A stretch of DNA of 64,000 nt from Micromonospora radicis (GTDB lineage Bacteria; Actinomycetota; Actinomycetes; Mycobacteriales; Micromonosporaceae), in assembly GCF_003583405.1 (NCBI RefSeq), contig NZ_QXEC01000002.1:310001-374000 (forward strand), in the 5' to 3' direction. This document shows, piece after piece, positions 16,931 to 26,060 of the stretch (position 1 is its first letter; each line of letters starts with the position of its first letter). The position numbers and the translations under genes are program-made. The notes beneath the pieces were generated by a model. The model was not told the origin of the DNA. It saw only the letters and a list, made by a program, of their open reading frames with translations, and did not search any database.

Positions 16931-19900
16931 GGCACGTAGCCGCAGGCCGCGCGGGGTGGCACGGAATCCGGCGGCGGTGAGCGCGTCGCGCAGCGGGGAC
17001 GAACCCACCGCCTCGCCGTCGGCGCGCTCCACCGAGATCGGCCCCAACGCGCCGGACCCGACCGCGCCGGCCAGTGCCTTGCCGGCGGCGGCCAACGCGT
17101 CGACGTCGTCGGTGAAGGAGAGGATCGTGCGCCCGCCCCGCTCCACGTACAGCACCAGGTCACCGGCGACAAGTACGACCAGGGCGCCGGCCTTGCGGCC
17201 GGCGCGGTGACCGGTGGCCGGCGGCGCCGCGTCACCGGAGTCGACCACCCGCTCCGGCCAGGGCAGCGCCGCACCGTACGGGTTCGCCGGGTCGGTGGCG
17301 GCCAGCACCAGGGCCGGGCCGCCCCGGGTGGGCCCGGTGCCCAGCGGCTCGGCCAGGGCGCGGATCCGGTCGACCGCGCCGGGCACCGCGAACTGCGCCG
17401 CGCCCAGTCCGTCGACGAAGTAGCCGCGCCGGGCCGCGCCACGTTCCTCCAACGCGGCCAGCACCGGATAGACCGCGGCGAAGCCCCCGGTCACCTGCTC
17501 CGCCACGACCGCGCCCCGGGTGAGCACCCCGTGACGCTCCAACAAGACGTCGGCCAGGGCGGCGGCCCGCCGGGTCGGGTCGGTGTCCCGCTCCGGCAGT
17601 CGGGACCAGCGGCCGGCCACCGTGGGCGGCCCATTGCGGCTGGGCAGGGCCACCCGACCCGGCCGCCGGTAGCGGCTGCGCGCCACAGCCGAGCGGGCCC
17701 GGTGCGCGCCACCGCCGCCGAGCACCGTACGCAACGGGGCCAGGGTGTCGTTGGTCAGGTGCCCGGCCCAGACCAGATCCCAGACGACCGTGGTCAGCTC
17801 GGCGTCGTCGGTGGCGCCGACCCGGTCGGCCAGGGCCCGGAAGAACAGTGCCTGCCCGTCGCCGAGGGCGTCGAGCACCGCGTCGTGCCGGGGCGTGCGG
17901 GCCAGCGCGTCGTCCGGCGGCGGCAGCAGCAGCGGTGCCACGTCGGCGTACGCGAGGCTGACCCAGCCGTCCCCGCCGGAGATCGCACCCGCACCGGCCC
18001 ACACCACCTCGCCGCTGGCACACAGCTCGTCGAGCAACGCGGGGGAGTAGTCGGCCACCCGGGCCGGCAGCACCAGCCGTTCCAGCGCCGACGCCGGCAC
18101 CGACGCGCCCTGCAACTGCTCGACGGCGGCGGCCACCGCCTCCACCCCCCGCGCCGCGGAGCCGACCTGCTGCCAGCGGGGCAGGAAGGTGGCCAGCGTC
18201 CGGGGCGGCACCGGTTCGATCTCCCGGCGCAGTGCGGCCAGCGACCGGCGGCGCAGCAGGCGCAACACCTCCGCGTCGCACCACTGGGTGCCGACCGCGT
18301 CCGGGGTGAACTCGCCGGAGACCACCCGTCCGGTGGCGGCCAGCCGGCGCAGCGCCTGCTCCACCACGAAGACCCCCAACCCGAACCGGGCCGCGCAGCC
18401 GGCCGCCGCGAACGGGGCGTGGGTACGCGCGTACCGGGCGACCAGGTCACCGAGCGGATCGGCGCCCGGTGCGAGGTACGCCTCGGCGACCCCCACCGGC
18501 AGCGCCACCCCGAGCGCGTCCCGCAGCCGCCCGGCGTCCTCCACCCCCACCCAGCGGTCCTGCCCGGCGATGCGGACCCGCAGTACCCGGCGGGTGGCCG
18601 CCAGCTCCGTCAGCCACCCGTCGGGCACCCCACGCTCGGCCAACTCGTCGGTGCTCAGGTCGCCGAGCTGGCGCAGCAGCTCGACCACGTCCTCGGCGTC
18701 GCGGGGGCGGCGCTGCGGGGTCAGCCAACGCAGTTGCCGCTCGGTCTCGGCGAGCACCGCCGGGTCGAGCAACTCGCGCAGGTCGACGCGGCCGAGTAGC
18801 TCGCCGAGCAGGGCCGAATCCAGCGCGAGTGCCGCGGCCCGGCGCTCGGCGAGCGGGGCGTCGCCCTCGTAGAGGAACGCACCGACGTAGCCGAAGAGCA
18901 GGGAGCGGGCGAACGGTGACGGTCGGGGCGTCTCCACCTCGACCAGCCGGACCCGACGGCCGGCGAGGTCGCGCATCACCTGGACCAGGGCGGGCACGTC
19001 GAAGACGTCCTGGAGACACTCCCGGGCCGCCTCCAGGGTGACCGGGAAGTCGGCGTACTCGCGGGCCACGTCGAGCAGTTGGGCGGCACGTTGCCGTTGC
19101 TGCCACAGCGGCTGGCGGCGGCGCGGGTCGCGGCGGGGCAGCAGCAGCGACCGTGCGGCACACTCGCGGAACCGGGCCGCGAACAGTGCCGACGTGCCGA
19201 CCGACTCCTCCACCAGCTGGGCGATCTCGTCCGGGTCGAAGGCGACGACGTCGGCGCCGGGTGGGCTCTCGGCGGTGTCCGGCAGGCGTACGACGATGCC
19301 GTCGTCGGCGGGCAGCACCTGCGCGTCGACGCCGTGCCGTTCGGCGAGGCGCCGGCCGATGGCCAGCGCCCAGGGTGCGTTCACCCGGGCGCCGAGGACG
19401 CTGTGCACGGCCAGCCGCCAGTCACCCAGCTCGTCGCGGAACCGCTCGACCACCACCGTCCGGTCGTCCGGCAGCGACCGGGTCACCGCCTGCTGCTCGC
19501 GCAGGTACGCCAGCAGGTTGCCGGCGGCCCAGTCGTCCAGCCCGGCGGTCCGCAACGTGGCGGTGGCCGTCGCGTCGTCCTGCCGCAGCAGCGTGCGGAC
19601 CCGGGCCCCGATCGCCCGGCCCAGCTCCACCGGTCGGCCCGGTTGGTCGCCCTTCCAGAACGGCATCTTGGCGGCCTGCCCGGGGGCGGGGGAGACCAGT
19701 ACCCGGTCCGGGGTGATCTCCTCGATCCGCCAGGACGACGAGCCGAGCAGGAACACGTCGCCGACCCGGGACTCGTAGACCATCTCCTCGTCCAGTTCAC
19801 CGACGCGGGCGGCGCGTTCCGCCCCGGCCAGGAAGACCCCGAACAGGCCCCGGTCCGGGATGGTGCCGCCGCTGGTCACCGCGAGTCGCTGCGCGCCGGG

Positions 19901-21529
19901 GCGGCCGGTCAGTACGTCGGTGGCGCGATCCCACACCAGCCGGGGACGCAGTTCCGCGAAGGCGGTCGACGGGTAGCGCCCGGAGAGCATGTCCAGCACG
20001 GCGTGCAGCGCCGAGTCGGGCAGCTCGGCGAAGGGCGCCGCCCGGCGGACCACCGCCGCCAGGTCGCCGACCCGCCACTGGTCCAGCGCGACCATCGCGA
20101 CGACCTGCTGGGCCAGTACGTCCAACGGGTTGCGGGGGTGGTGCAGCTCCTCGATCGCGGCGTCGCTCATCCGCTCCGCCACCACGGCGCAGGAGAGCAG
20201 GTCGCCGCGGTGTTTGGGCAGCACCACCCCACGGGACACCGCGCCGACCTGGTGCCCGGCCCGGCCGACGCGTTGCAGGCCGGCGGCCACGCTGGGCGGC
20301 GCCTCGATCTGTACCACCAGGTCGACCGCGCCCATGTCGATGCCGAGTTCGAGGCTGGAGGTGGCGACCACGGCGGGCAGCTGACCGGCCTTGAGCGACT
20401 CCTCGATGTGCCGCCGTTCCTCCCGCGAGACGCTGCCGTGGTGCGCCCGGGCGATCACCGGTGGGGCGCCCGAGACCGCCCCGGCCTGCGCCATCATCTC
20501 CGCGGGTGTCCGGGCCGGTCGGGTGACCGACGCGGTCGCCTGCTCGGGCGTCGTCTCCTCGGCGGCGAGTTCGTTGAGCCGAGCGCAGAGCCGTTCCGCG
20601 CTGCGCCGGGAGTTGGTGAAGACGATGGTCGAGCGGTGGGCCCGGATCAGCGCGTAGACCCGTTCCTCCACCGCCGGCCAGATCGACGCCGTACGCGGGC
20701 CGGCGAGATCGTCCAGCGGTGCCTCCTGCTCGTCGAGGCGGGTCATGTCCTCCACCGGCACCTGGACGCTGACCTCGATCGTCTTGGCGGTGGCCGGTGC
20801 GACCACGTCGACCGGCCGGGCGCCGCCGAGGAACCGGGCGCACTCGTCGACCGGCCGGACCGTCGCGGAGAGGCCGATCCGCTGCGCCGGGGCGGGCAGC
20901 AGCTCGTCGAGGCGTTCCAGGGAGAGCGCGAGGTGGGCACCGCGCTTGGTGCCGGCCACCGCGTGCACCTCGTCGACGATCACCGTCTGGACGCCGCGCA
21001 GCGAGTCGCGGGCGGCCGAGGTGAGCAGCAGGAACAGTGACTCCGGGGTGGTGATGAGCACATCCGGCGGGGTACGCGCGAAGGCCCGCCGCTCGTCGGC
21101 CGGCGTGTCACCGGTACGCATCCCGACGGTGATGTCCGGCGGGGTGAGCCCGAGCCGGGTGGCGGCCTGCCGGATGCCCGCGAGCGGGGCACGCAGGTTA
21201 CGTTCGACGTCGACCGCGAGCGCCTTGAGTGGGCTGACGTAGAGCACCCGGCACCGGTGCCGGGCGTCGGCCGGGGCCGGCTCACGGGCGAGGCGGTCCA
21301 GTGACCAGAGGAAGGCGGCCAGGGTCTTGCCCGAACCGGTCGGCGCCACGACCAGGGCGTGGCGCCCGGCGGCGACCGCCGCCCAGGCACCGACCTGCGC
21401 CGCCGTCGGCGCGGCGAACGCCGCGCCGAACCACTCCCGGGTCGCCGTGCCGAAGCGGGAGAGCACCGCCGCACCCGAGCCTCCGATGGAATCCGCCACG
21501 CCCCCCATCCTGCCTGCGGGTACCGACAC
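16928..21529 (-). CDS. lhr: Lhr-family DEAD/DEAH-box DNA helicase
   Basis: About 1,533 residues, the length of mycobacterial Lhr (a 3'-5' ssDNA translocase and helicase induced by DNA damage). Walker A APTGSGKT lies at residues 62-69, with motif Ia YVSPLKALAVD, Walker B VDEVHAV, motif III GLSAT, and motif VI QRVGRAGH. After the two RecA-like domains come the winged helix and long C-terminal region of the family. The start may be the GTG ending at 21529 or, more likely, the ATG ending at 21508 (GCAGG just upstream). The 3' end runs into short tandem repeats. Single-gene transcript. Confidence 0.94.
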   Translation of the reverse strand: MSVPAGRMGGVADSIGGSGAAVLSRFGTATREWFGAAFAAPTAAQVGAWAAVAAGRHALVVAPTGSGKTLAAFLWSLDRLAREPAPADARHRCRVLYVSPLKALAVDVERNLRAPLAGIRQAATRLGLTPPDITVGMRTGDTPADERRAFARTPPDVLITTPESLFLLLTSAARDSLRGVQTVIVDEVHAVAGTKRGAHLALSLERLDELLPAPAQRIGLSATVRPVDECARFLGGARPVDVVAPATAKTIEVSVQVPVEDMTRLDEQEAPLDDLAGPRTASIWPAVEERVYALIRAHRSTIVFTNSRRSAERLCARLNELAAEETTPEQATASVTRPARTPAEMMAQAGAVSGAPPVIARAHHGSVSREERRHIEESLKAGQLPAVVATSSLELGIDMGAVDLVVQIEAPPSVAAGLQRVGRAGHQVGAVSRGVVLPKHRGDLLSCAVVAERMSDAAIEELHHPRNPLDVLAQQVVAMVALDQWRVGDLAAVVRRAAPFAELPDSALHAVLDMLSGRYPSTAFAELRPRLVWDRATDVLTGRPGAQRLAVTSGGTIPDRGLFGVFLAGAERAARVGELDEEMVYESRVGDVFLLGSSSWRIEEITPDRVLVSPAPGQAAKMPFWKGDQPGRPVELGRAIGARVRTLLRQDDATATATLRTAGLDDWAAGNLLAYLREQQAVTRSLPDDRTVVVERFRDELGDWRLAVHSVLGARVNAPWALAIGRRLAERHGVDAQVLPADDGIVVRLPDTAESPPGADVVAFDPDEIAQLVEESVGTSALFAARFRECAARSLLLPRRDPRRRQPLWQQRQRAAQLLDVAREYADFPVTLEAARECLQDVFDVPALVQVMRDLAGRRVRLVEVETPRPSPFARSLLFGYVGAFLYEGDAPLAERRAAALALDSALLGELLGRVDLRELLDPAVLAETERQLRWLTPQRRPRDAEDVVELLRQLGDLSTDELAERGVPDGWLTELAATRRVLRVRIAGQDRWVGVEDAGRLRDALGVALPVGVAEAYLAPGADPLGDLVARYARTHAPFAAAGCAARFGLGVFVVEQALRRLAATGRVVSGEFTPDAVGTQWCDAEVLRLLRRRSLAALRREIEPVPPRTLATFLPRWQQVGSAARGVEAVAAAVEQLQGASVPASALERLVLPARVADYSPALLDELCASGEVVWAGAGAISGGDGWVSLAYADVAPLLLPPPDDALARTPRHDAVLDALGDGQALFFRALADRVGATDDAELTTVVWDLVWAGHLTNDTLAPLRTVLGGGGAHRARSAVARSRYRRPGRVALPSRNGPPTVAGRWSRLPERDTDPTRRAAALADVLLERHGVLTRGAVVAEQVTGGFAAVYPVLAALEERGAARRGYFVDGLGAAQFAVPGAVDRIRALAEPLGTGPTRGGPALVLAATDPANPYGAALPWPERVVDSGDAAPPATGHRAGRKAGALVVLVAGDLVLYVERGGRTILSFTDDVDALAAAGKALAGAVGSGALGPISVERADGEAVGSSPLRDALTAAGFRATPRGLRLRA

Positions 21530-21581
21530 CCGCCGACGCTGGACCGTACGGTTGTGTACGAGTTAAGACGCTCGCGGCTAT

Positions 21582-21643
21582 TTGACTGTTCAATCCGTTA
21601 AGTCTCACTTAACTGCTTGATTGCAGCAGGCAACATAAAGTAA
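21582..21643 (+). promoter_or_regulatory. AT-rich promoter/operator region upstream of the 21681 gene
   Basis: An AT-rich island (about 21555-21645) in a GC-rich region. It contains TTGACT (21582-21587), TTGATT (21617-21622) and the perfect inverted repeat GTTAAG-N5-CTTAAC (21597-21613). TTGATT with TAACTT 18 nt later is one possible promoter pair. The inverted repeat would sit at the promoter, as an operator would. It also covers the divergent start of lhr. Confidence 0.45.
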
Positions 21644-21680
21644 CTTCACTCGCGGCGTGGTGAGCGGTGGAGGGGATCGG

Positions 21681-22052
21681 ATGGCCGTCGAGGAGCGGAA
21701 CTCTGGGTCCAACTGCGACGTCCTGATCCGCAAGGTCGACAGTCACGTCGCCACCCTCCGTGCCGGCCTGCACGGCGCGGACCTGGAACTGGCCGAACGG
21801 CTCGCCGGTTGCCTGCGGGAACTGGTCCTCGTCACCGCCCAGGCCAGCGCCGCCGACCGGGCGCAGGTACGGGTTGCCGTGCACTACTTCGTGCTACGCC
21901 GGGAGAGCCGCGGCCGGCTACTCTCCGTCCGCTCCCTGGCCGCCGCCCAGCGGCTGGTCAACAAGGCGGCCGGACGGCTCGGTCGCCCCGACCTGATGGT
22001 CGAGAGCCGCCCCGTACGCGACGCCGACGCTCCCAGCCCTTCGCGCACCTGA
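21681..22052 (+). CDS. conserved hypothetical helical protein
   Basis: 123 residues from ATG 21681, with GGAGGGG upstream; a GTG at 21657 would add eight residues. The protein is soluble and mainly helical (VLIRKVDSHVATLRAGLHGADLELAERLAG...QRLVNKAAGRLG), without recognisable motifs, and its last 20 residues are polar and probably disordered. I do not recognise the family. It has its own AT-rich promoter region and is followed by 1.2 kb of repeats, so it seems monocistronic. Codon use is normal for the window. Confidence 0.65.
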   Translation: MAVEERNSGSNCDVLIRKVDSHVATLRAGLHGADLELAERLAGCLRELVLVTAQASAADRAQVRVAVHYFVLRRESRGRLLSVRSLAAAQRLVNKAAGRLGRPDLMVESRPVRDADAPSPSRT

Positions 22053-22060
22053 TCCACCAC

Positions 22061-22400
22061 TCACGGCCGCCTCCTGCTCCACCGTTCACGGCCGCCTCCT
22101 GCTCCACCGTTCACGGCCCGTCTCCTGCTCCACCGTTCGCGGCCGCCTCCCGCCCCGCCCCATTTCCTCGCGATGGGCTCCGGTTCCGCTGTTCGCGATC
22201 CGCTTCCGCCCCGTCCCGCGGTTGGCGGTGCTTGCGGTGGCCCTGCCTTCGTCCAGTGGTTCGCGGCGCGCCCTGCCCTCGTCCCGTTGTTCGCGGCATA
22301 CCCTGCCCCGCCCGGCTGTTCGCGGCGCTTGAGGTGGCCCCGCCCTGTGTCATTGGTTCGCGGCGTGCCCTGCCCCACAGGTTCGTGGGGTATCAGCCTC
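22061..22400. repeat. degenerate C-rich tandem repeats (GTTCRCGGC units)
   Basis: About eleven decaying units, 25-35 bp apart, each starting near GTTCACGGC or GTTCGCGGC and followed by a C-rich tail. The first three are nearly identical (GTTCACGGCCGCCTCCTGCT). The units lose similarity rightward. Open frames across them exist only because stop codons are rare at this GC content; no gene is supported. Confidence 0.7.
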
Positions 22401-22440
22401 TGCGCGGTACTTCGCCTCGCCCAGGCTGGCACCGCGCCGG

Positions 22441-22519
22441 CAAGGTCACGCTCGATCCGGGATCGAGTGTTTTCCGAGCGCGGTTGAGGCCCCTCGATCC
22501 CGGATCGAGCGTGACCTTG
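22441..22519. repeat. 27-bp perfect inverted repeat whose arms are themselves palindromic
   Basis: 22441-22467 and 22493-22519 are exact reverse complements separated by 25 nt. Within each arm CTCGATCC-G-GGATCGAG is itself a near-perfect palindrome, so a cruciform or two side-by-side hairpins can form. No coding capacity is seen. It resembles a small mobile palindromic element or a multi-site operator. Confidence 0.8.
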
Positions 22520-22631
22520 AGCAGGGGCAGCCGCCATCCCGCATCGTCCGGCGGCAGAGCGGGCGGCAAGGGGCAGGGCGAGCCGACCCACCTCGGCGCG
22601 CGGCAACGCGGCAGGGCGAGCCGTCCGCCCT

Positions 22632-22705
22632 CGCGATCTTGCGCTTCCCGTCGCAAGTTTGGTATGAGAAGCGGCTTTTATCCCGTCCAATACTGCAAGA
22701 TCGCG
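22632..22705. repeat. inverted repeat CGCGATCTTGC...GCAAGATCGCG
   Basis: 11-bp exact arms at 22632-22642 and 22695-22705 enclose 52 nt that are distinctly less GC-rich than the surroundings. The GATCTTGC ends match the palindromes at 8672 and 62900. Confidence 0.7.
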
Positions 22706-23095
22706 GGGTCGGGCGTGGGGCGGTGCGGGTGCGGGTGCGGGTGCGGGTGCGGGGCGGCGTGGCACGGGGTGGCGCGGGGCGGCGTGGCACGGGGTGGCGC
22801 GGGGCGGCGTGGCGCGTGGGGTGGGGCGTGGGATGGAGCACGCATGGGGTGGCGTGGGCGGGGCGTGGGGTGGAGCACGCACGGGGCGGCGTGGGGTGGA
22901 GCACGCATGGGGCGGCGTGGGCGTGGGGCGGAGCACGCACGGGGTGGCGTGGCGCGGGGGGCGGGGCGTGAGGTGGAGCACGCACAGGTGGCGTGGGGCG
23001 GGGCGGGGTGGAGCACGCACGGGGTGGCGTGGGGGCGTGGCGTGGGGTGGAGCACGCACGGGGTGGCGTGGGGCGGGGCGTGGGGTGGGGGCGCC
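22706..23095. repeat. G-rich repeat tract upstream of mrpA
   Basis: The plus strand is almost free of C-runs and crowded with GGGG. It starts with about five copies of GCGGGT, then irregular units containing GGAGCACGCA at 22835, 22872, 22898, 22930, 22975, 23010 and 23049 (spacing 26-45 nt), each followed by YGGGGYGGCGTGG-like sequence. Four or more G-runs occur in most 40-nt stretches, so G-quadruplexes are likely on the plus strand. No gene is supported in any frame. The tract ends 124 nt before the mrpA start codon. Confidence 0.8.
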
Positions 23096-23219
23096 TAGAC
23101 GCCAGATATGGGTATTTCTCGGGAAACTGGCGGCATTGGGGGCCGGAGTGCCGTTTGATCGCTTCTAGGCGCCAAGCACGCGGAACGGGCGCCGCGGCCA
23201 CCTCGACCGGGGAGCGCGC

Positions 23220-26060
23220 GTGCTGGTACTGCTGATCCTGCACCTCGTGGCGGCCCTCGTGGCACCGCTGCTGGTGCGTTGGTGGGGTCCGCGTGCCTGC
23301 TACCCGTTGGCGCTCGCACCCGCCGCCGCGTTCGGCTGGGCGGTGCTGCGTACGCCGGACGTGGCCCAGGGCGGCGCGGTCGCCGAGACGTACCCGTGGA
23401 TCTCGCAGCTGGGGCTGGACCTGGCGTTGCGGACGACCACGCTGTCCTGGCTGTTGACCCTGCTCGTCGGCGGCGTCGGCGCGCTGGTGCTGGTCTACAG
23501 CGCGCGGTACTTCCCGCCCGACGCCGCCGGGATGGCCCGGTACGCCGGGGTGATGGTCGGCTTCGCCGGGGCGATGCTCGGGCTGGTCTTCGCCGACGAC
23601 CTGCTGCTGCTCTACGTCTGCTGGGAGTTGACCACGGTCTTCTCGTACCTGCTGATCGGGCACAGTACCGAGCGGCGGTCGGCCCGCTGGGCCGCGGCCC
23701 AGGCGTTGATCGTGACCACCCTCGGCGGCCTGGCCATGCTGGTGGGGTTCATCATGCTCGGCCACCACGCCGGCACCTACCGCTGGTCCGAACTGGCCGA
23801 ACGGCCGCTGCCCGGCGGGCCGTACCTGGTCGTGGCGGTGTTGCTGATTCTGCTCGGTGCGTTGTCCAAGTCGGCGTTGCTGCCGTTCACCTCGTGGCTG
23901 CCGGTGGCGATGGCGGCGCCGACGCCGGTCAGCGCGTACCTGCACGCGGCGGCGATGGTGAAGGCCGGTATCTACCTGCTCGGCCTGCTCGCCCCGATGC
24001 TCGCCGTGGTCGGCCCCTGGCGGCCGGTGGTGCTGGTCGCCGGGCTGGTCACCATGGTGCTGGGTGGCTGGGCGGCGCTGCGCCAGACCGACCTGAAGCT
24101 GCTGCTCGCCTACGGTACGGTCAGCCAGCTCGGGCTGCTGGCGGTGGCCGTCGGGGTCGGTACCGCCGACGCCGCGCTGGCCGGCGTGGCGATGTTGCTC
24201 GCCCACGCCCTGTTCAAGTCGGCGCTGTTCCTGGTGGTCGGCGTCATCGACCATGGTGCCGGTACCCGCGACCTGCGGAAACTGTCCGGGCTGTGGCGCG
24301 ACTCGCCGTTCCTGGCCGGGGTGGCGGTGCTCGCCGCCGCGTCCATGGCCGGCCTGCCACCGCTGGTCGGTTTCGTCGCCAAGGAGGCGGTGTTCGCCGC
24401 CTTCACCGACCGGCCGCTGGTCCTCGCGGTGCTGGTCGTCGGCACCGTGCTGACGGTGGCCTACAGCATCCGGTTCGTCTGGGGTGCGTTCGGCGCCCGC
24501 CCCGGGGTGGCGCCGACCAGACTGCGCCGGGTGGCGCTACCGATGCTGGTGCCGCCGACGGTGCTGGCCGGTGCCGGGTTGGTCGCCGGTACGGCGGCGG
24601 GAGCGCTGGACAACCTCCTGCACCCGTACGCCGAACTCTTCGGCACGGTCGACGCGCACCTGGCGCTCTGGCCCGGTCTGCACCTTCCGCTCGGCCTGTC
24701 CGGGGTGACCCTGGTCGGGGGTGCCGTGCTGTTCGCGCTGCGCGGCCCGCTCGCCCCGGCGCTGGCAAGGGTGCGCTCGCCGGTGACCGGCCAGCAGGGG
24801 TACGAGTGGATCACCCATCGCTTCGACCGGACCGCGGTGGACGTCACCAGCGTCACCCAGCGGGGCTCGCTGCCGCAGTACCTCGGCCTCATCCTGGTGG
24901 TGCTCTCCACCGTGCCCGGCGGGGTACTGCTGGTGATCCGGCCCTGGGCGCACTCGATCGACCTGTGGTCGAGCCCGGTGCAGCCGGTGGTGCTGGTGGT
25001 CATCGCCGGTGGCGCCCTGCTCGCGGTGGGGGCCCGCCGCCGGCTGACCGCCATGCTGCTGGTCGGGATGACCGGCTACGGCACCGCGATGCTGTTCGTG
25101 CTGCACGGGGCGCCGGATCTGGCGCTGACCCAGTTCCTGGTGGAGACCGTGACCATCGCGATCTTCGTACTGGTGCTGCGGCGCCTGCCGGAGCGGTTCT
25201 CGGTACGCCCGTTGCGCAGTAGCCGCTGGATCCGCCGCATGATCGGGTTGACGGTCGGGTTGACGGTCGCCGGCCTCGCCGTGGCCGCCACCTCGGCCCG
25301 GCAGGCACCCAGCATCTCCGAACGGTTCCCGAGCCTGGCCGTCGAGCAGGGCCACGGCCGCAACGTGGTGAACGTGACGCTCGTCGACATCCGGGCCTGG
25401 GACACCCTGGGGGAGTTGGCGGTGCTGGTGGTGGCCGCCACCGGGGTGGCCAGCCTGGTCTTCCAGCAGTCCCGGACCGGGCCGCGACCGCGCCGGCTGG
25501 AGGCCGATCGGGGTGAGCCGGTCGCCGGCCGGCGGGTGTGGCTGCGGGGCGGCGCCACCCTGCGCGAACGGAACCGGTCGATCGTGCTGGAGGTGGTCAC
25601 CCGGTTGATCTTCCACACCGCGGTGCTCTTCTCGCTCTACCTGCTCTTCTCCGGTCACAACGCGCCCGGCGGCGGGTTCGCTGGCGGGCTGGTGGCCGGC
25701 CTCGCGCTCACCATGCGGTACCTCGCGGGTGGCCGGTACGAGCTGGCCGAGGCCGCGCCGGTGGGTGCCGGCACGGTGCTCGGCGCCGGCCTGGCGTTGG
25801 CGGTCGGCGGTGCGGTGGCGTCCCTGCTGGCCGGTGGCGCCGCGCTGGAAAGCGTCAAGGTCGACCTGTGGCTGCCGGTGGTCGGCGACTTCTACCTGAT
25901 CACCTCGCTCTTCTTCGACGTCGGTGTCTACCTCGTGGTGATCGGGCTGGCGCTGGACGTGCTGCGCAGCCTCGGCGCCGAGGTGGACCGGAACATCGAG
26001 GCCGCCGGTCGCGGGGCGCAGGGGGGGCTCGCCGTGGAACGCCGTGGGGGGTCCCGATGA
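23220..26060 (+). CDS. mrpA: Na+/H+ antiporter subunit A (MrpA with fused MrpB domain)
   Basis: 946 residues from GTG 23220 (GGGGAG upstream). The N-terminal part is the NuoL-like proton-translocating membrane domain with about 14-16 helices and motifs such as SAYLHAAAMVKAGIYLL and KSALFLVVG. From about residue 785, ARRLIFHTAVLFSLYLL-like sequence with LFSGHNAPGGGFAGGL is the MrpB/MnhB domain, so subunits A and B are one polypeptide. No separate mrpB exists in the operon. Mrp complexes exchange cytoplasmic Na+ for H+ and support growth at high pH or salt. The stop overlaps the mrpC start (ATGA). Confidence 0.95.
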   Translation: MLVLLILHLVAALVAPLLVRWWGPRACYPLALAPAAAFGWAVLRTPDVAQGGAVAETYPWISQLGLDLALRTTTLSWLLTLLVGGVGALVLVYSARYFPPDAAGMARYAGVMVGFAGAMLGLVFADDLLLLYVCWELTTVFSYLLIGHSTERRSARWAAAQALIVTTLGGLAMLVGFIMLGHHAGTYRWSELAERPLPGGPYLVVAVLLILLGALSKSALLPFTSWLPVAMAAPTPVSAYLHAAAMVKAGIYLLGLLAPMLAVVGPWRPVVLVAGLVTMVLGGWAALRQTDLKLLLAYGTVSQLGLLAVAVGVGTADAALAGVAMLLAHALFKSALFLVVGVIDHGAGTRDLRKLSGLWRDSPFLAGVAVLAAASMAGLPPLVGFVAKEAVFAAFTDRPLVLAVLVVGTVLTVAYSIRFVWGAFGARPGVAPTRLRRVALPMLVPPTVLAGAGLVAGTAAGALDNLLHPYAELFGTVDAHLALWPGLHLPLGLSGVTLVGGAVLFALRGPLAPALARVRSPVTGQQGYEWITHRFDRTAVDVTSVTQRGSLPQYLGLILVVLSTVPGGVLLVIRPWAHSIDLWSSPVQPVVLVVIAGGALLAVGARRRLTAMLLVGMTGYGTAMLFVLHGAPDLALTQFLVETVTIAIFVLVLRRLPERFSVRPLRSSRWIRRMIGLTVGLTVAGLAVAATSARQAPSISERFPSLAVEQGHGRNVVNVTLVDIRAWDTLGELAVLVVAATGVASLVFQQSRTGPRPRRLEADRGEPVAGRRVWLRGGATLRERNRSIVLEVVTRLIFHTAVLFSLYLLFSGHNAPGGGFAGGLVAGLALTMRYLAGGRYELAEAAPVGAGTVLGAGLALAVGGAVASLLAGGAALESVKVDLWLPVVGDFYLITSLFFDVGVYLVVIGLALDVLRSLGAEVDRNIEAAGRGAQGGLAVERRGGSR

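Noticed and set aside
22835..23058. Possible CRISPR array from the seven GGAGCACGCA repeats
   Set aside because: Repeat cores are only about 10 bp, the spacing is irregular (26-45 nt), the intervening sequence is itself repetitive, and no cas genes are present.
22446..24254. 602-residue minus-strand open frame (and a 429-residue plus-strand frame) across the repeat region
   Set aside because: Low-complexity translations of repeats (His/Pro/Arg/Gly runs), no ribosome binding site, and the minus-strand frame overlaps mrpA. Frames stay open only because stop codons are rare at this GC content.
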